This document shows, piece by piece, positions 11,042 through 24,400 of a DNA stretch of 64,000 nt (positions are counted from its first letter, which is position 1; the number at the start of each line of letters is the position of its first letter). The notes beneath the pieces are model-generated. The model did no database searches, was not told where the DNA came from, and was given only the letters and a program-made list of their open reading frames with translations. The DNA lies in contig VXBP01004008.1 of NCBI GenBank assembly GCA_013400115.1, positions 504,122 through 568,121 of the forward strand, read 5' to 3'. The stretch is from Rhinopomastus cyanomelas. Taxonomy: Eukaryota > Chordata > Aves > Bucerotiformes > Rhinopomastidae. The position numbers and the translations under genes were made by a program.

Positions 11042-13914
11042 TTTCCACCCTATTGCTTCATTTGTCAGCAGCACAATTCACGCTGGAGAGAGAGGCTAGA
11101 CTGTGTCCTTAGGCCTGGATAAAAAAGCTGTGGTCCTTTTTTGTTGGTGCTCTGGTATCTTACAGTATTTGGGGAATATCTCATCTCCAACAGACAACGC
11201 CTGCTTTAACTGTTTTCTATGGCAACATATACAGAAGTGCAGGGACACCATGAGCCTGTGGGGTTCCTCTGTGGGATTTTTGACGTAACCAGGCTCACAT
11301 GGACAGTCACAGTACAGCCACAGCAAGGGATGGTGCTGTCCTGGTTTCTGCTCTTTTAGGGGCCAAAGAAACCCAGTTTGGGTATGAGGGTGAAAGCTTC
11401 TGCAAGGAAGCAGAGGGAGGGCTTTTTGCTGGTCTGCTCCTGCCATGGAGCTGCATCTATGACAAGCTGGACCCCTGGAGCTGGTTCTCAATCTACACCT
11501 GGGTGCAGTGCTGCTGCTTGACCCTTCTGTCTGAGGCTTGAGCCTCCCCAGGTAGGGCTGCCCCAGCCAGGGTGGGTGGCAGAGCTCCTCAGCACAATGT
11601 GGGGCCTTTGTTTGGTGGTTCCTGTGTGACTGCTTGTTCTGTGAGGCTTGTCCCACCAGGGAATGGAGGCAGAGCAGCCCTGCACTGGTACAACACACAG
11701 TACTGGCATAGCTGCATCACACCAGGGAGTGCTTTGCCAGTCTAGTATATAGTTCCTGTATCTGTTAAAAGCTCCTAGGGAAAACAGAGCCTAACTGCAG
11801 GTGGAGAAAGGTAATATCACAGCTTCTAGTGTGCGTTTGAGGTTTCACCCCCTTTTTCTTAGTGGCCAAGAAATGCTACAGAAGGCATTTGGAAAGCAGG
11901 CAGAAACATTGGCTCCAAAGGCACCTGTATTTCAACAGCTACAACATGCTGACAACGGGATGGAGAGCCTGGCTGTAATCCCCATGATGTATCCCTGCCT
12001 GTCTGTGCAACTCACAGCTCCTGTGCAGTGCTGCTGCAGATGCGGGCTGGCACAGGCTGCTGACGGCGTGGGTGACGCCAATAAGTCATGAGTAAGTGCG
12101 AACCAGATCTGCCAAAATTCTTACTGAGGATGGGCTTTGGCAAAAAGTCACTTTATGATCTGAGCAACCAGTTTGGGGCCAGTACTGTGTTGGAAACCAT
12201 GAAAAAAAAGTCTTAATGTATAATGAAATGTCATCTAGGCAGTTTTATACTTTCACATTTTGGTAAATATTGACATCTAAATCCATATTAATGATGGATT
12301 AACAGAGGACTTCATAGTGATTCCATCTATTAGCCCTTTATGCACTGAATGATCTTTGCTTTTAGCTTCACTACCTACCCACGCAGCCAAAACCCAGTGA
12401 AACATTTAGTCAAGAAATAGCAACCAGTACCCTCAGCTGAGATAATGGTCTACGCAGCCAGCTTTGCATGCTTGTGTTTTATTCAATGCTTCTGTAGATA
12501 CTTGTCTGATCACCTCCAGCAAGGGGTCACCACCTTTGGTCAGATGCCTCAGAGTTGTGGGAAAAGGAGGTGCTTAGCCCATTGCCTCCAAAAGAAAGAG
12601 ACAGAAAAGGGGGACCATTTGAGGGAGGGAGTGACTGATCACTTTGTGCTGGAGCATCTTTGAGTGGGCTGGGGAAAGTCACCCCACTGAGCAGCAGCTC
12701 GGAGGGAATGTGAAAAGGAAATATCAGAGGGGCAAGGGGGCTGTCAGGGTTGTCCCTCCAAAACTTTCCAGAGGAGTTAACTGAAAATCCACCTTCTGGC
12801 AGCCATTTCCATCACCGTGAATCTGCACGTCCCTTGTCCCAAGCACACATCTCGTTTTTTCCTACCAGTGTCTAAGAGCAGACTGGGGTTTAGTATGTTT
12901 CACTGGCTTTTAACAAGTGTAAATCACTCTCTGGTTCAGATAGTGACGTGAAGGCTTTTCCCCTGGTAAACGGTCTCTGGTTCGGACCTCACCCTAAAGC
13001 AGCGAGATTCCTGCAATCCCCTCTCCACACCTCAGAACAGCAGCCAGCTTTGGCGACGTCTGACAGCGGTGTGGGGTCTGAGGTACCATGTTCCTGCAGC
13101 ACTGGCAGTTGTTAGCCAGGGTAGAAGAAACGCCCCATGAGCTGTCACGGGCAGAGTGTGAGCTCGGTACAGACATGGCCACAGAAACCCAGGTGGCAGG
13201 AGCCACAGAGGCCACTGGGCTTTGGAGCTGATGGGAGAATGACAGTCCTGCCGGCTGCTGGTGCTGCGCTGCCCCGCTGATTGCCATCCCCTGCCATCCC
13301 CGGCCATCTGTGTCCCCATGGCGGGCAGCCGCCTCCCCACGCAGAGCCGCTGACCCAGCCAGGCCCCCCGTGGGCCTACAGCCCCTGGCCAGGCCAGCAG
13401 GAAGGACAGTGGGGTACGCGGGGCCTCCTAGCCTGTACAGGAGCCTGGGGATGCTGCTGCAGTGGTTGCTGCCAGTGCTGCGCCTGGCACCGCTGTGGAG
13501 GAGAGATTGGATCCAGGCCTCAGCCACGAGCAGAAATGGCTGATCTGTGCTGGGGCCCGGCCCTTCCCACTGCCTGGGATGGTGGGCACCTGCCAGCCCC
13601 GTCCTTCTGTGGGGCTTCAGCCAACCCTCGCAGTGGGGAGTCTCTTTGGGGCTTTGTTTAAAGCCCAAAACTTCTTTGTTTGTTTTCTGCTGGATGAGTG
13701 AGCAGGGCTGAGCCCCAAGATCACCGGGTCAGAGCCAGAAGCTGGGTGGGAGTCTTGGCCACAGCTTAGCCCTCCACCACAGCTTTGCCCACTGGGGGTT
13801 TTGCTACCCCACTCCTGTGTGGTGTCACACGCTGCCCTGTGAGAAGCATCCTGCCTAAGGGCTCTGGGGACATCAAAGCCCCCAGGTAAAGAGTCATGAA
13901 AAGATCTTTTTGTC
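11042..13914. other. Non-coding stretch containing a GC/CpG-rich block
   Basis: There is no recognised gene. From about 13020 to 13660 the sequence becomes GC-rich with roughly twenty CpG dinucleotides, which lengthens chance open frames on both strands; one on the minus strand (12994-13668) has 224 codons. Its translation is Pro/Ser/Gly/Ala-rich with no domain I know. I treat it as a composition effect. The block could be a weak CpG island (see findings). Confidence 0.5.
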
Positions 13915-13998
13915 CTGCTCCGGCAGGGGGGTTGGACTCGATGATCTCTTGGGTCCCTTCCAACCCCTAACATCCTATGATCCTATGATCCTATGATC
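13915..13998 (+). mobile_element. CR1 LINE fragment, extreme 3' end with octamer repeats
   Basis: CR1 tail sequence (GGGTTGGACTCGATGATCTC, CCCTTCCAACCCCTAACATC) ends in about three tandem copies of the octamer ATCCTATG. Terminal octamer repeats are the diagnostic 3' end of CR1. The element is 5'-truncated to under 90 bases. Confidence 0.92.
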
Positions 13999-14524
13999 TT
14001 CACTGTTTCGCCAGGTGCTGGGTTTTAGTGCTTTGTCTGTTTTTATAGCTCAGTGGTGTCAACTGCTCCAGCAGGTCAGAGAGGCAGTGCAGAACATGAA
14101 CTGAGTTGCAGGAGGACATACAGACTAGGTGCTTCTGGATTTTGTGACTCCTGATGTTCCCAAGTGCCTGCTGGTGGTTAAAGGCGTCTGCAGCACAGAC
14201 AGTCTCCTTGGGAAGGAGGGACGAGAGAGGCAGTGCTTTGCAGGGCTCTGCCGTGTGTGAGAAATTCTCCTAAAAGAGGCATCACCTTTTGGAAAAAATC
14301 TTTAGCCCCAGATCTTTTAGCACCAACTAAAATCCTGCTCTGAAGTTAAAAAAATATATAAATCTATGTCTTCAGTTTTATGTGACTGGAAGAGGTACCT
14401 GGCCCCCAGCATGATCCTTCCCTCACAATAAACAAGCAAGCGAACGAGCCCTCCAAGCTGCACGTGCCAAAGCCATGTCCCTGAGGTGCTGGTCTCTGCT
14501 TTACCCGGCCTTTAATTTAAAGAT

Positions 14525-14562
<38 letters not shown>

Positions 14563-17500
14563 AAGAAAGAACATCTTTTTTCCTGGTTGAAAGCAGCGCA
14601 ATAAATAAGCGTATCTTCTTCTCCTTGCTGCAGCAATTTATAGGCATTGTTCCTCAAGAAATTGGCTCTGTGCATGAAAGCTGTAAAATATACATGCCAT
14701 TTGCAAAAGATACAGCTCCGACTGTACATTTGCTGCTTTATTCACAATGAATCTCCGTGTAAGGCTGCCACCGAGGGAGGGTGTTAAAGGAGTGCGCAAA
14801 TGAGCTCAGCTAATGCTTCTGTAATGGTGCTAAAAACTGGTCAAGAGCTGCTCCATAGCAGAAACAATTTGGGTTGCTAATGGGGAATGACAGGGTTTCA
14901 CCCAAAGTGGGATCCAGAAACATTCTTTTCATGAGGGCGCTTGGAGTTTAAGACTGATCAAGTGTTGTGTAATTCCTAAGTAATGTGCAATGCGTTATAC
15001 TGCACATCCTTGATGCTTGGACAGTCAAACCTGTGAGAGGAAGCCTCGACTGACTGTAGAACGAGATCTGGTGTACAGAGAGTGGAAAAATAAGTGGATG
15101 GACTGAAAAGAGAATGTGGACAAGACCCAACTGGGGCAGGGCCAGTGGATGCAGTGTATGAGGTTCATTACTTTTGCCTCTCTCTCCCTGTGATGGTGCC
15201 AAGAGCAATTTTTTTTTAAATAAAACCCTGACTTTCCCTCTGTTTTCAGCACCGAAGCCCAGGTTGGGGGGTGGTGGGTGCAAGCACAGGGCTGGTGCAG
15301 AGCAGTGCCAGGGCAGGCCTTTGCTGAGTGAAGCCACGTACATGCTTTCCTGGCTGTTGCAGATTAGCACCGGCCACAAGGAAGCTGAGATACCTGGCAC
15401 CCTATGTGGGACGTGAAGCAACCTTTGCGGTTAGGTAAAATGTGGTTGTGCTAGCAAACCGGATTGCTTCCTCTCCTTCTCTTACTGAGGTGTTTAGCAC
15501 TCTAATCGAGCTTAAAGAGCAAATTAAGTCCAGAGTCAGCCCTGCCCTCCATTTTTCATTTTGCACAGTAATTCCAGTCACTGACACACCGCATCAAAGA
15601 ATACACTGACCTGCTTTGCTTTCCGGGAGCTGCCAGAAAAGAGCCTCTTCTTTTGCACTGCAGAGCAATTGTGTACACAACCCCTTCCCTTGCCTTCAAG
15701 GAGTTAAATGTTCACATATGTAAGGCACTCTAGGATCAGAGCCTCAGGTAATCAAATGCTACTGGATAACTTGACTGTGCATCATTAGCTCAGTGATGCA
15801 CCAAGCCCAGGGAGAAGAAACAACCACAAGAAAACAACCCCCGAACCCTAAAATGTATTTGTGTGTGAAAGAGAAATCTGGAGGCAGGGGAGAGGAAAAC
15901 ACAGTCAATATGACAACAGTTCATTTAAGATGCTGAAAAAAGTTATGTGGGTTTTCTTGTTCAAAATGTTATTGAGGATAGAAACACAAAAATGAGACAA
16001 GAACAAGTGAGGAATCCAGAATCCCCCCATGGCATTTGCAACCCCACTGGAACAAACGGAGAAGAAGTAGGTGCTGGAAAAGCTTTATTCAAAGCAACAT
16101 GGACACATGTAAGCACCTGAACTGCAAATTGGGCCTGAAAACCCAAGTCCTTCTTTGCAGAGCTGTATGTTGCTCCTTTCCTGAGACCTATGGAGACATC
16201 CTGCCCAGCCAGTGCTCCCCAGCTCAGCTGTGTTCCTTTGCCCATAAGGGTGTTGAACAAATATTTCGTATCCAAGAGAGACTCATTAACGCCTTTCAAA
16301 CCGCATGCAAGTTTCTCATTATTCTTCTGCATAGGTCTAGTAATGGGAGCCTCCTCTAGAGATGCCCTACGCAGATGTCTTCAGGCAATGTTGATGGCAT
16401 GAAGCAGGAATTGCTTTCACTGAAAGATTTATAACCTTATAGCCTTTACAAGCCCAGGCAGTGCATGTGGACTGAGAACCAGCGGCAAGGGTTTTCTGAC
16501 TTCTGCGCTATTCTCTAGGACAGACTAGCCAGGAGAAATCATTTTGGTCTAAATTTCTGCTGTTCAGGGTCCTCAGGATGAGGAATGAAATGTCAGAGGT
16601 TTTACTCAAAGGTATTGAATGTTTCTGACTGCTGTTTGAATTGAAGCTGCAGGTTTTGAGTCCTTATTAAAAAAAACAACCAAAAAAACCCCACCCGAAA
16701 AAACCCAAGCCCATGGATCTTAATTTAGGGCTCCCCAAATCAGAAGCCACTTTGAAAGACATGCAGAAGCACAGAACAGCCGATAGATTTCCATATCCTG
16801 CAGGGTTTTGGCATGAATCCCCTTCTTTGGTTCCAGGCAGAAAAATACAAAGAGACGTCTATGAATAGGACCTCGCTGGGTGTCCAACCCTCTGAGTGAA
16901 ATTTCCTGTGCAGAGGATGGTCTCGGCCTACATTTTCTAGTTATTATATAGAATTTGTTTCCTGCTAAGCTAGGGAAAAAAAAGTATAAAAATAAAAAAA
17001 AACCTTTAGCAAATTCCCACCTTACAGAGCTACTTGAAGCTGTACAGGCAGAATTTGTACCGGAGGAGTTGACATTGAATAGGGCAGTTCAAGGGAGAAG
17101 CCAAAACCCAGCAGAGACACCCGTTAAAAATTCTCTGTCTTGACTGCAATATTTTGTAAGTTGATCCAAATCAGATTTTGGAGTAAAACCATTAAAAGTC
17201 AACAACCAACACCCAGGATGAATCTCACTCTTAAAGTGCCATTCAGACTCCTTGAGAGACACACATCCCAATGACTCCTTTAGCACTCATTAAACCAATT
17301 ATCATCCCAGTCTATTTCCAACAATTATCATCATGCTCTTTTTGGGTTTAATCAGTTTTTTAATTGACCTGTGAATAAGACAGGAGACACAAAAATCTCC
17401 CCCGATACCTCAGGTGTAACTATTACACACTCAGCGTTGCTGTGAACAGGAACGAATTTACTGATGATACTGATCCGAGGCTGGGATACTCCTATAAACT

Positions 17501-18744
17501 GAGGATAAAAATAAATTAAAGATGATAAAGGAGAAGAAGGGGAAGGAATAATCCATAAGCAGCCTGTCACCACGACTGGTGACATTGCTTCTGGGACTTC
17601 CTTGGCCAGCAAACTTGGGAGCTGGAAGAAGATCTATTTTTTGTTTCTAAACCTCTATGTGGCACAGAACAAACTGTGAGCAGCACAAAAAGTTTTGACC
17701 ATCTCTTAAGTTGCTGCAATTATTGAATTGAGTCGCAGAAATGTCTTAGACAATTGCTTTAGACTTTAAGAAAGAACTCAGCCATTTAGACAGGTGTCCC
17801 TCCTGCAAACCACTAACTTTTGTAATGCCTCTTGCCTGGGTACAGAGCTGCAAAGCGGCCTGAATGCAGCAATTTGCGGGATCTGGCACTGCGAGCCCCG
17901 CAAGCACTTAGCAAAGCAATTGTGTAGCTCTATTGAAAATCCCGCGTATTGTGCTGTGGGGAGCCAGCACTTTTTATCTGTCGGCACTGTTGGTGACAAA
18001 TATTAAAATAAAAAGTATGACACTATAGGTGCTTCAAAATTCAAACCACAAGTTTCCTACTGCGGGACTTCTAACCATGTAATAAAGTGCAGGGAAGAAA
18101 GCAGAGTTCAGGCCCCATGCTGGAATAAAGGCAAGGAAATCTTAAGTGTTCAAATACATAATTCATCCTCTTCTGAGACTTTCTACCAGGTTTCTACCAG
18201 TAAAAATTTTTAATTTGTGCCTAGATGATACAAACTTTAATTTCTCTTTTATCTCCAGGGCCAGCTGGGAGAGTGCTGGGGTAGGCCTGCTCTTTGTGGT
18301 GGGTGAAAGCGAATGGCCACAACAGGTCGGTGAGCTCCTCTGCAGCCGCTAAGGGTGCAACAGCCCCGCAGAACCAGCGCGAGCAGAGGAGAAGGAAAAT
18401 CCCAACCCGATGCTTGTTGGGAAAGCGCCTGCCAGAAAGTCAGCACTGCAGCAGTCGGTGAGTTTTGCTTGTTTTCAACGGAAATATTTTGCACCTGAGA
18501 CAATATTTTACTCCAAGGATCTCAAAGCACATAGCAAGCACTGGCTGAGCCTCAGCTTTCTGTGGGGAGGTAAGTCCCTGCTCCTGCTTCTCGTTTTGCT
18601 GTGTCCTGATGACTGGAAGGCTCTACCACCATTTCGTTATGTGGCTTTTGACAAATAGGATTTGAAACACAAGGCTTTAAAATGTTCTTATTATCTAAGG
18701 TCTTGAGCATTTTCTGCTTCATTCTATCTTTGATTATTGTTTCC
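13999..18744. other. Non-coding stretch with a GA microsatellite, nothing else recognised
   Basis: I see no protein-like frame with support. The stretch around 14450-14900 flanking the GA repeat is compositionally ordinary unique DNA. Several A-rich runs occur on the plus strand near 16670-16710 and 16975-17000. No CR1 was noticed here. Confidence 0.5.
14527..14570. repeat. (GA)n microsatellite passing into (GAAA)n
   Basis: About sixteen GA units are followed without a break by roughly three GAAA units. It is a compound simple repeat likely to vary in length. On the minus strand it reads TC/TTTC. Confidence 0.96.
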
Positions 18745-18902
18745 TGTCCCTGGAGACATTCAGGGTCAGGCTTGACGGGGCCCTGAGCAATCTGTTCTGG
18801 CTAGAGATGTCCCTGCTTGTAGTAGGGGGTCTGGACTAGATAAATTTTAGGGGTCTCTTCAAAACCAATAGGTTCTGAAATTCTGTGATTCTATGATTTT
18901 AT
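18745..18902 (+). mobile_element. CR1 LINE fragment, degenerate 3' end
   Basis: The stretch keeps the order of CR1 tail blocks: CTGGAGACATTCAGGGTCAG, then GGCTTGACGGGGCCCTGAG, a degraded GGTCTGGACTAGATAAA, TTCAAAACCAA and terminal TTCTGTGATTCTATGATTTT. The many mismatches against the usual tail suggest an older insertion. Confidence 0.85.
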
Positions 18903-20040
18903 GCGAGTAACAGCACAGTGATCACACAGAAGAAATTAATGAAATTAAAGACATCTTTGAGTGAGAGGGGTAGACACTGCATCTGCATAGGCGACATGTT
19001 ACTGAGAAGGTCTTGACCATATAAATGAGCAACTGTGCCCCTGCTAGAAGTCCAGTGAAATTGCAGCATTTATGTTGGGGTAAATCCAGCTCCACAGTGA
19101 GGAAAATGTGTGCACCTCACCCCGCAGTGGTCATTTAACCTAAATTACTTACATTGATCTGCGTGCCCCCCTGGTGTTAGCACACAAAATTGACTGGATT
19201 ACATATTCACATGCAAAGCTACAGCAAAATTGGCTTTGACCTATTTGTATTTTCTAATCCAGCCTCTTCAGTCTAGTTATTTTCTTTCTAAACCTTGATG
19301 TCTGTTCATTTTTTCTCAAATGCCTTCTCAGGGACTGGCATCCATCTCATCCCAAAATGTGATGCCCGGTACAGTGCTTGGCATTAACTGCTTTAGTGAC
19401 TGTTGCCTTGGGTGTGGCTTGGTCCTCCCAGGCGTAGCTATTCTGGCAGCAGTGCCTGGAGTAATGGGATCTGTGCAGCTTTGCTACCTTTTCTAGGAGG
19501 AAATCTAGGGATGGTTTACACACTCAGTGTTTAAAAGTTGGTTTTTCACAAAGCAGTGCTAGAAGCCAGCACTGTGTCCTGCCCCTCAGTCTTTACTGGT
19601 GTATGACAGTTTCCCTCTTCCTCTTTCCCACCTAGGCTTGTGTGTTCAAGTTTGGTCTCTACCCACACATACTTGACAACATCCAAGGGGTGCCATAGTG
19701 ACATTTAGCTTTTCAAGCCATACTACAGCATTAGTGGTGACTTAAAGATATGAGACAGAGTTTACAAGGAAGAACCATCATTGCTGCTTTAAGTAAAAAT
19801 TAAAAATAATAAAATAAACGAGGCAAGCTTTCGAGCATTCAACTTATCTTTCTTTTTTTTGTTTCCACAGTCATTAACAAAGATTCCAGCCCCTGTTCTC
19901 GTCCTTGTATAACACTAATCCCTTCAGCCCTCCTCAGCCTCTTCAGGGAGGAGACAGTGTCCTTCATTGCATCCAGAGTGCATCCCCATGTGTTAGGACA
20001 CTGTCCTGTCCATACACATCACTGTGTTCACCTTGGTGAG
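18903..20040. other. Non-coding stretch, nothing recognised
   Basis: This is unique sequence between CR1 copies. No protein-like frame, RNA gene or repeat was found. Confidence 0.5.
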
Positions 20041-20362
20041 AATCACAGTATCACAGTATCACAGTATTACCAAGGTTGGAAGAGACCTCATAGATCATCA
20101 AGTCCAACCTGTCACCACAGAGCTCAAGGCTAGACCATGGCACCAAGTGCCACGTCCAATCCTGCCTCGAACAGCTCCAGAGTTGGCAACTCCACCACCT
20201 CCCTGGGCAGGCCATTCCAGTGGCCAATGACTCTCTCAGTGAAGAATTTTCTCCTCGCCTCAAGCCTAAATTTCCCCTGGCGCAGCTTGAGGCTGTGTCC
20301 TCTTGTTCTGGTGCTGGCTGCCTGAGAGAAGAGAGCAACCTCCTCCTGGCCACAACCACCCA
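20041..20362 (-). mobile_element. CR1 LINE fragment, 3' region, minus strand
   Basis: The plus strand begins with three copies of an ATCACAGT-type octamer (the complement of the CR1 terminal repeats), then CCAAGGTTGGAAGAGACCTC, CATCAAGTCCAACCTGTCAC and the block encoding the ORF2 carboxyl end. Read on the minus strand, that block gives KFRLEARRKFFTERVIGHWN and LPREVVELPTLELF, the characteristic last segment of CR1 ORF2. The copy is comparatively well preserved. The break at about 20362 separates it from the next CR1. Confidence 0.92.
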
Positions 20363-20439
20363 GCAGCTTGGGCAGAGCTGCTGCGATGGTGATGCTGTGC
20401 TGACTGTACATGGCATCATCTCACTGAAGAAAGCAGTCA

Positions 20440-21466
20440 TGTCACAGAGTCACAGAACATCAGGGATTGGAAGTGACCTCGGAAGATCATCCAGTCCAAT
20501 CCCCCTGCCACAGCAGGATCACCTAGACCAAGTCACATAGGAACACATCCAGGTGAGTTTTAAACATCTCCAGTGAAGGAGACTCCACAACCTCCCTGTG
20601 CAACTCTGTCACCCTCACTCTGAAGAAGTTCCTTCTCACATTCATATGGAACCTCCCGTGTGTCAGCTTACACCCATTGCCCCTCATCCTGACATTGAGA
20701 AAAGCCTGGCTCCATCCTCCTGACACTACCCCTCACATATTTATAAGCATTAATGACATCACCTCTCAGTCTCCCCTTCTCCAAACTAAAGAGACACAGC
20801 TCCCTCAGCCTCTACTCTTAAGGGAGGTGTTCTACTTCGTCGTTGCTTTGCGCTGGACTCCCTCCAGCAGCTCTGTGTCCTTCTTGAACTGAGGGGCCCA
20901 CAACTGGACACAATACTCCAGAGGTGGTCTCACCAGGGCAGAGTAGAGGGGGAGAAGAACCTCTCTTGATCTGGTAAACACCTCGTTTCTGATCCACCCC
21001 AGGATGCCATTGGCTCTCTTGGCCACAAGAGCACACTGCTGACTCATGTTCATCCTGCTGTCCACCAGGTCCCTTTCTCCTACACTGCTCTCCAACAGGT
21101 CAGTCCCCAACCTAGACTCTACCTGGTGTTGTTCCTGCCCAGATACAAGACTCTACACTTGCTCTTGTTATAGCTCATTAAATTTCTCCCTGCCCAGCTC
21201 TGCAGCCAGTCCAGGTCCTGCTGAATGGCAGCACAGCCTGCTGGGGTGTTGGCCACACCTTCCAGCTTTGCATCATCTGCAAACTTGCTGACAGTGCACT
21301 CTAATCTCTTATCAAAGTCATTAACAAATAGATTGAATGGGACTGGTCCCAGTGCCAGCCTTTGGAGGACTCCACCAGATACAGGCCTCCATCTAGAGTA
21401 TGTCCCATTTACAACTACTCTTTGGCTTCTATCCCGCAGCCAGTTCATGATCACTCTGCTCTGCTT
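20440..21466 (-). mobile_element. CR1 LINE, about 1 kb, 5'-truncated, minus strand
   Basis: Read on the minus strand, this copy starts inside the ORF2 reverse-transcriptase domain near 21466 and runs to a CR1 3' end at about 20440 (complement of TCACAGAACATCAGGGATTG). It is the longest CR1 ORF2 segment in the window. It lies beside another minus-strand CR1 (20041-20362) of a different subfamily, so the two are independent insertions. It cannot move, because it lacks a promoter, ORF1, the endonuclease and the first part of the polymerase. Confidence 0.94.
20523..21466 (-). pseudogene. CR1 ORF2 remnant: C-terminal reverse transcriptase and tail domain
   Basis: The minus strand encodes RT pieces in several frames. 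From about 21466 down to 21119 one open segment carries NWLRDRSQRVVVNGTYS, then a degraded SGVPQG-type motif (reading SGGVLQRLALGP), then the polymerase motif FADDAKL, which keeps both catalytic aspartates. From about 21110 to 20832 a second frame continues with NMSQQCALVAKRANGILGWI and PLYSALVRPPLEYCVQLW, the usual CR1 thumb/connection region. From about 20726 to 20523 a third frame gives the C-terminal tail with RRNFFRVRVTELHREVVESP. Frameshifts and stops separate the segments, so it is dead. In a live element ORF2 would prime reverse transcription of its own RNA in the nucleus. Confidence 0.9.
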
Positions 21467-24400
21467 CAAGTAAGAAAATCTGTGCCCCTGGTGAACTTGG
21501 CAAGGCAAGGTTCCTCTCACCGCTGGCAAAGGCAGGACTTTGGACTGCAGATACCAGCAGTGGCTTCCTTCCACTTGGGTCTCCAAAAGCAGACACAGTG
21601 TGCCAGCAGCCAACACAGCATCCTAGGTCCCCAGCCTGCTGAGCTCTTCTCCACGGTAGTACCCATGCCGGGTCTGGCCCTGATAACAAACCTTTACTGC
21701 AGTGGCAGCTACTCTGAGAACACATAGATCCTCAGTGTCTCTGCCTGGGCTTCTGCTTTCAACAAAATGCTAACATTACTCCACGCTACTTTTTAACAGC
21801 TCTTCAGAGCTAAGAGAGAGCCAGTTCTGCTACCTTAGTGCAGAGAAGACTAGTAATAAGAAGCATAAGCCTGATGCAGCTGGGTCAAAATGTGTTAAAA
21901 CAAACAATTAATAATAAAAAACTGGAGGACCCTCTGCCTACTTCAGTTTAGGGGAAAGGTTTCTCTGACTCTACCTGCTCTGAGGCTCTTTGACTCTGCC
22001 CTGAGACTTGCTGACACTACTGATTCAACACTGTATGAAGACACTCCAGCTGTGATCTGAGACCTGGAGCAGAGCAGGAGCATCTTGACACAGTGTCAAA
22101 ACAGTCAGAGCGCATGGACGCAGTACTGAAAGGCTTTTGTCTCACAAATGAAAAGGAGCTGGATTATTTTAATCTTTTTAGCCTTTTTTTTTATAATGGT
22201 AGTTTTCTCTTAAAGAGAAAATCCCACTGTTTATTAACAGGAATAAGGGGTGATATGTTCCCCTCCCCCACCTTTCTTGTTTGATAAAGCAACGTCAGAC
22301 AATGGCTTCACTGAACAATGAACTTCAAAGTAAAGTTCTCTGCAGAAGTAAAAGGCTCTATTTGGAAATTACTCCAACTCAGAAAGCAAAAGGGGTTAAT
22401 CCTTCATCATGTATCATCTGCATCTTTGTGCACGATTGTATAGTTTGGGATTTCTTTTTGATACAGTAACATTAGTGTGACTGGCTAATAACTGGTGGCA
22501 CAGTGCTGCTCGCGGTCTGCCCACCAAAATTCTGATCTGTGGCTTTTCGTAAAAATACCAATTCAAATATCAGAGTGTTGACCAATCTTCATCAACAAAA
22601 GCAATTAGTTCAATTGTCAGAATGTGGCAATGCTTGCTGAGACAGGTTTCCTTTCTGCAGATGAGATGGTCTTAATGTTACACGGCCTGTGACTTTATAA
22701 CAGGTTAAACTCATTTATTTAAAAAATGAGATTACAGTAGAATGTATTTTTCTGTGCTGGGGTCACAGGTACCAAGGAATCAGCAAAACCATGTAATGAA
22801 TGTTTTATAGATGGTGGTGTTTTTGCTGAATGTTAAATGAAAACAATCCATTAAAATAAAAAATGGAAATTCTTTTTGTTTCCTTTTCCTCTTGGGCCTT
22901 CCCAAAAGGAGGTCGACACCGACCCAGTTTGAAAAAGACTTACCTAAGCCAATCACTGCCCAGCATGTATTCCCTTGAGCAACTCAAGTGGGCATGATGC
23001 CATCTGAACAGATGGGCATTACTGTAGGCAACCAAGAGACCATGCATGTGAATCAAGTATGGGTGTTTACAGCATCATTTCCCTGATGAGAATGTCAAAA
23101 TGGCAGCCCAGTTCTAGGCTTTTGGCTCCATTCTGTTGGGTTTCACTAATTCAACTCGAAAAAGGACAACTTTGCAAAATAAATAATTAACGTGAAGTTG
23201 GGTGGTCACAATTTCACCTTGTACAATGAGGCAGTGGGTAACGGACTTGCTGAAAATAACAGGCCAGTGCCAGGCTGGCTGTTGTGTGAAAGGAGGGTGA
23301 AGAAGCCCCCATGTCCATGCAAAATCTAACACTACATCCAGACAGGCACGGGAGTACTGCACACCTACTCCAAGCTGAATGAAAGAAAACCTTCCGTGTT
23401 TTCTTAGGAAGGCATCTCATTTCAGATCAAAATTTAAACAGTATAAAGTGGGTGTGCAATACGGTAACAGAGTAGCGTAAGGTCAGATCCTTGACGCTGC
23501 ACACATGGAATTAGGGGGTTGTAGCTGTCCTGGAGAGAGATGCACACAAACATCGCATCAGTTTTGAGTCCAGTGCTCAGTGTAATTCCTGTATCTGCTG
23601 AATTAAGTGACTTCTACTGAATTATCATCAGAAGTTCTCTACCATCTGTTACAAAGAGGTCTTTAAGTACAGAGATAAAGACTTGCATTTGAATATTAAC
23701 TAAACAACTTCATGTACATCAAGAAAAAGCCTATAACATAAGTATCCTGGACGCTTGATTTAAAGTGTATGTCTGAACCGCTGTTATTATTTTCTTTTTC
23801 TCTCATGATCACTTGCATTTGCGCCAACTTCCATGTGGCTGTGTATTTGTAAGTGCTTATGTAGCCTCCAGGTGTAGATTTGATAATGTACAGAACTTGT
23901 TGTTTTCCTAAGTGAGCCTGAACATATTCTTCAAAAAGAATTGGGATGCTGAACTATCAATATCAGGTATGAGGTAATTAAATGCGTAATTTTCTCAGGA
24001 ATAATGCAATATCTTATTGAAAGCAGCTAAAACTCTCTGTGGCTTAGGTCTGAATTACTTGTTCCTAGTTTGTTTGATTTTTGAAACCAAAGATTTTGAG
24101 GAAGCACCCAGTGAGTTTGGCATCCAGTCCTATCCCTTAGTTGGGGAATTCGGGAAGGAAAAAAAAAGCAGCTTTTCAAAAAGAGACATCAATAAAAATA
24201 GTGCTTTTGTAACATGTGTTTGGAACACAGAGTGTCTAGAGCACATCTTTTTCTGTATGCAAAACATTTCAATATTTTCCTGCCTTATTTCAAGCAATCA
24301 AAATCAGTCTTTTCATTTGTCTGCTCTAATGTGTTATGATGGCTCTGACTTGTGCCATTAGACTTGCTAAACCCCTCCGTTACCTTGTATTTCATTTTCC

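Noticed and set aside
11096..11698. 200-codon minus-strand open frame
   Set aside because: His/Pro/Ser/Cys-rich product without any motif, in unique DNA with no promoter or splice context; likely chance.
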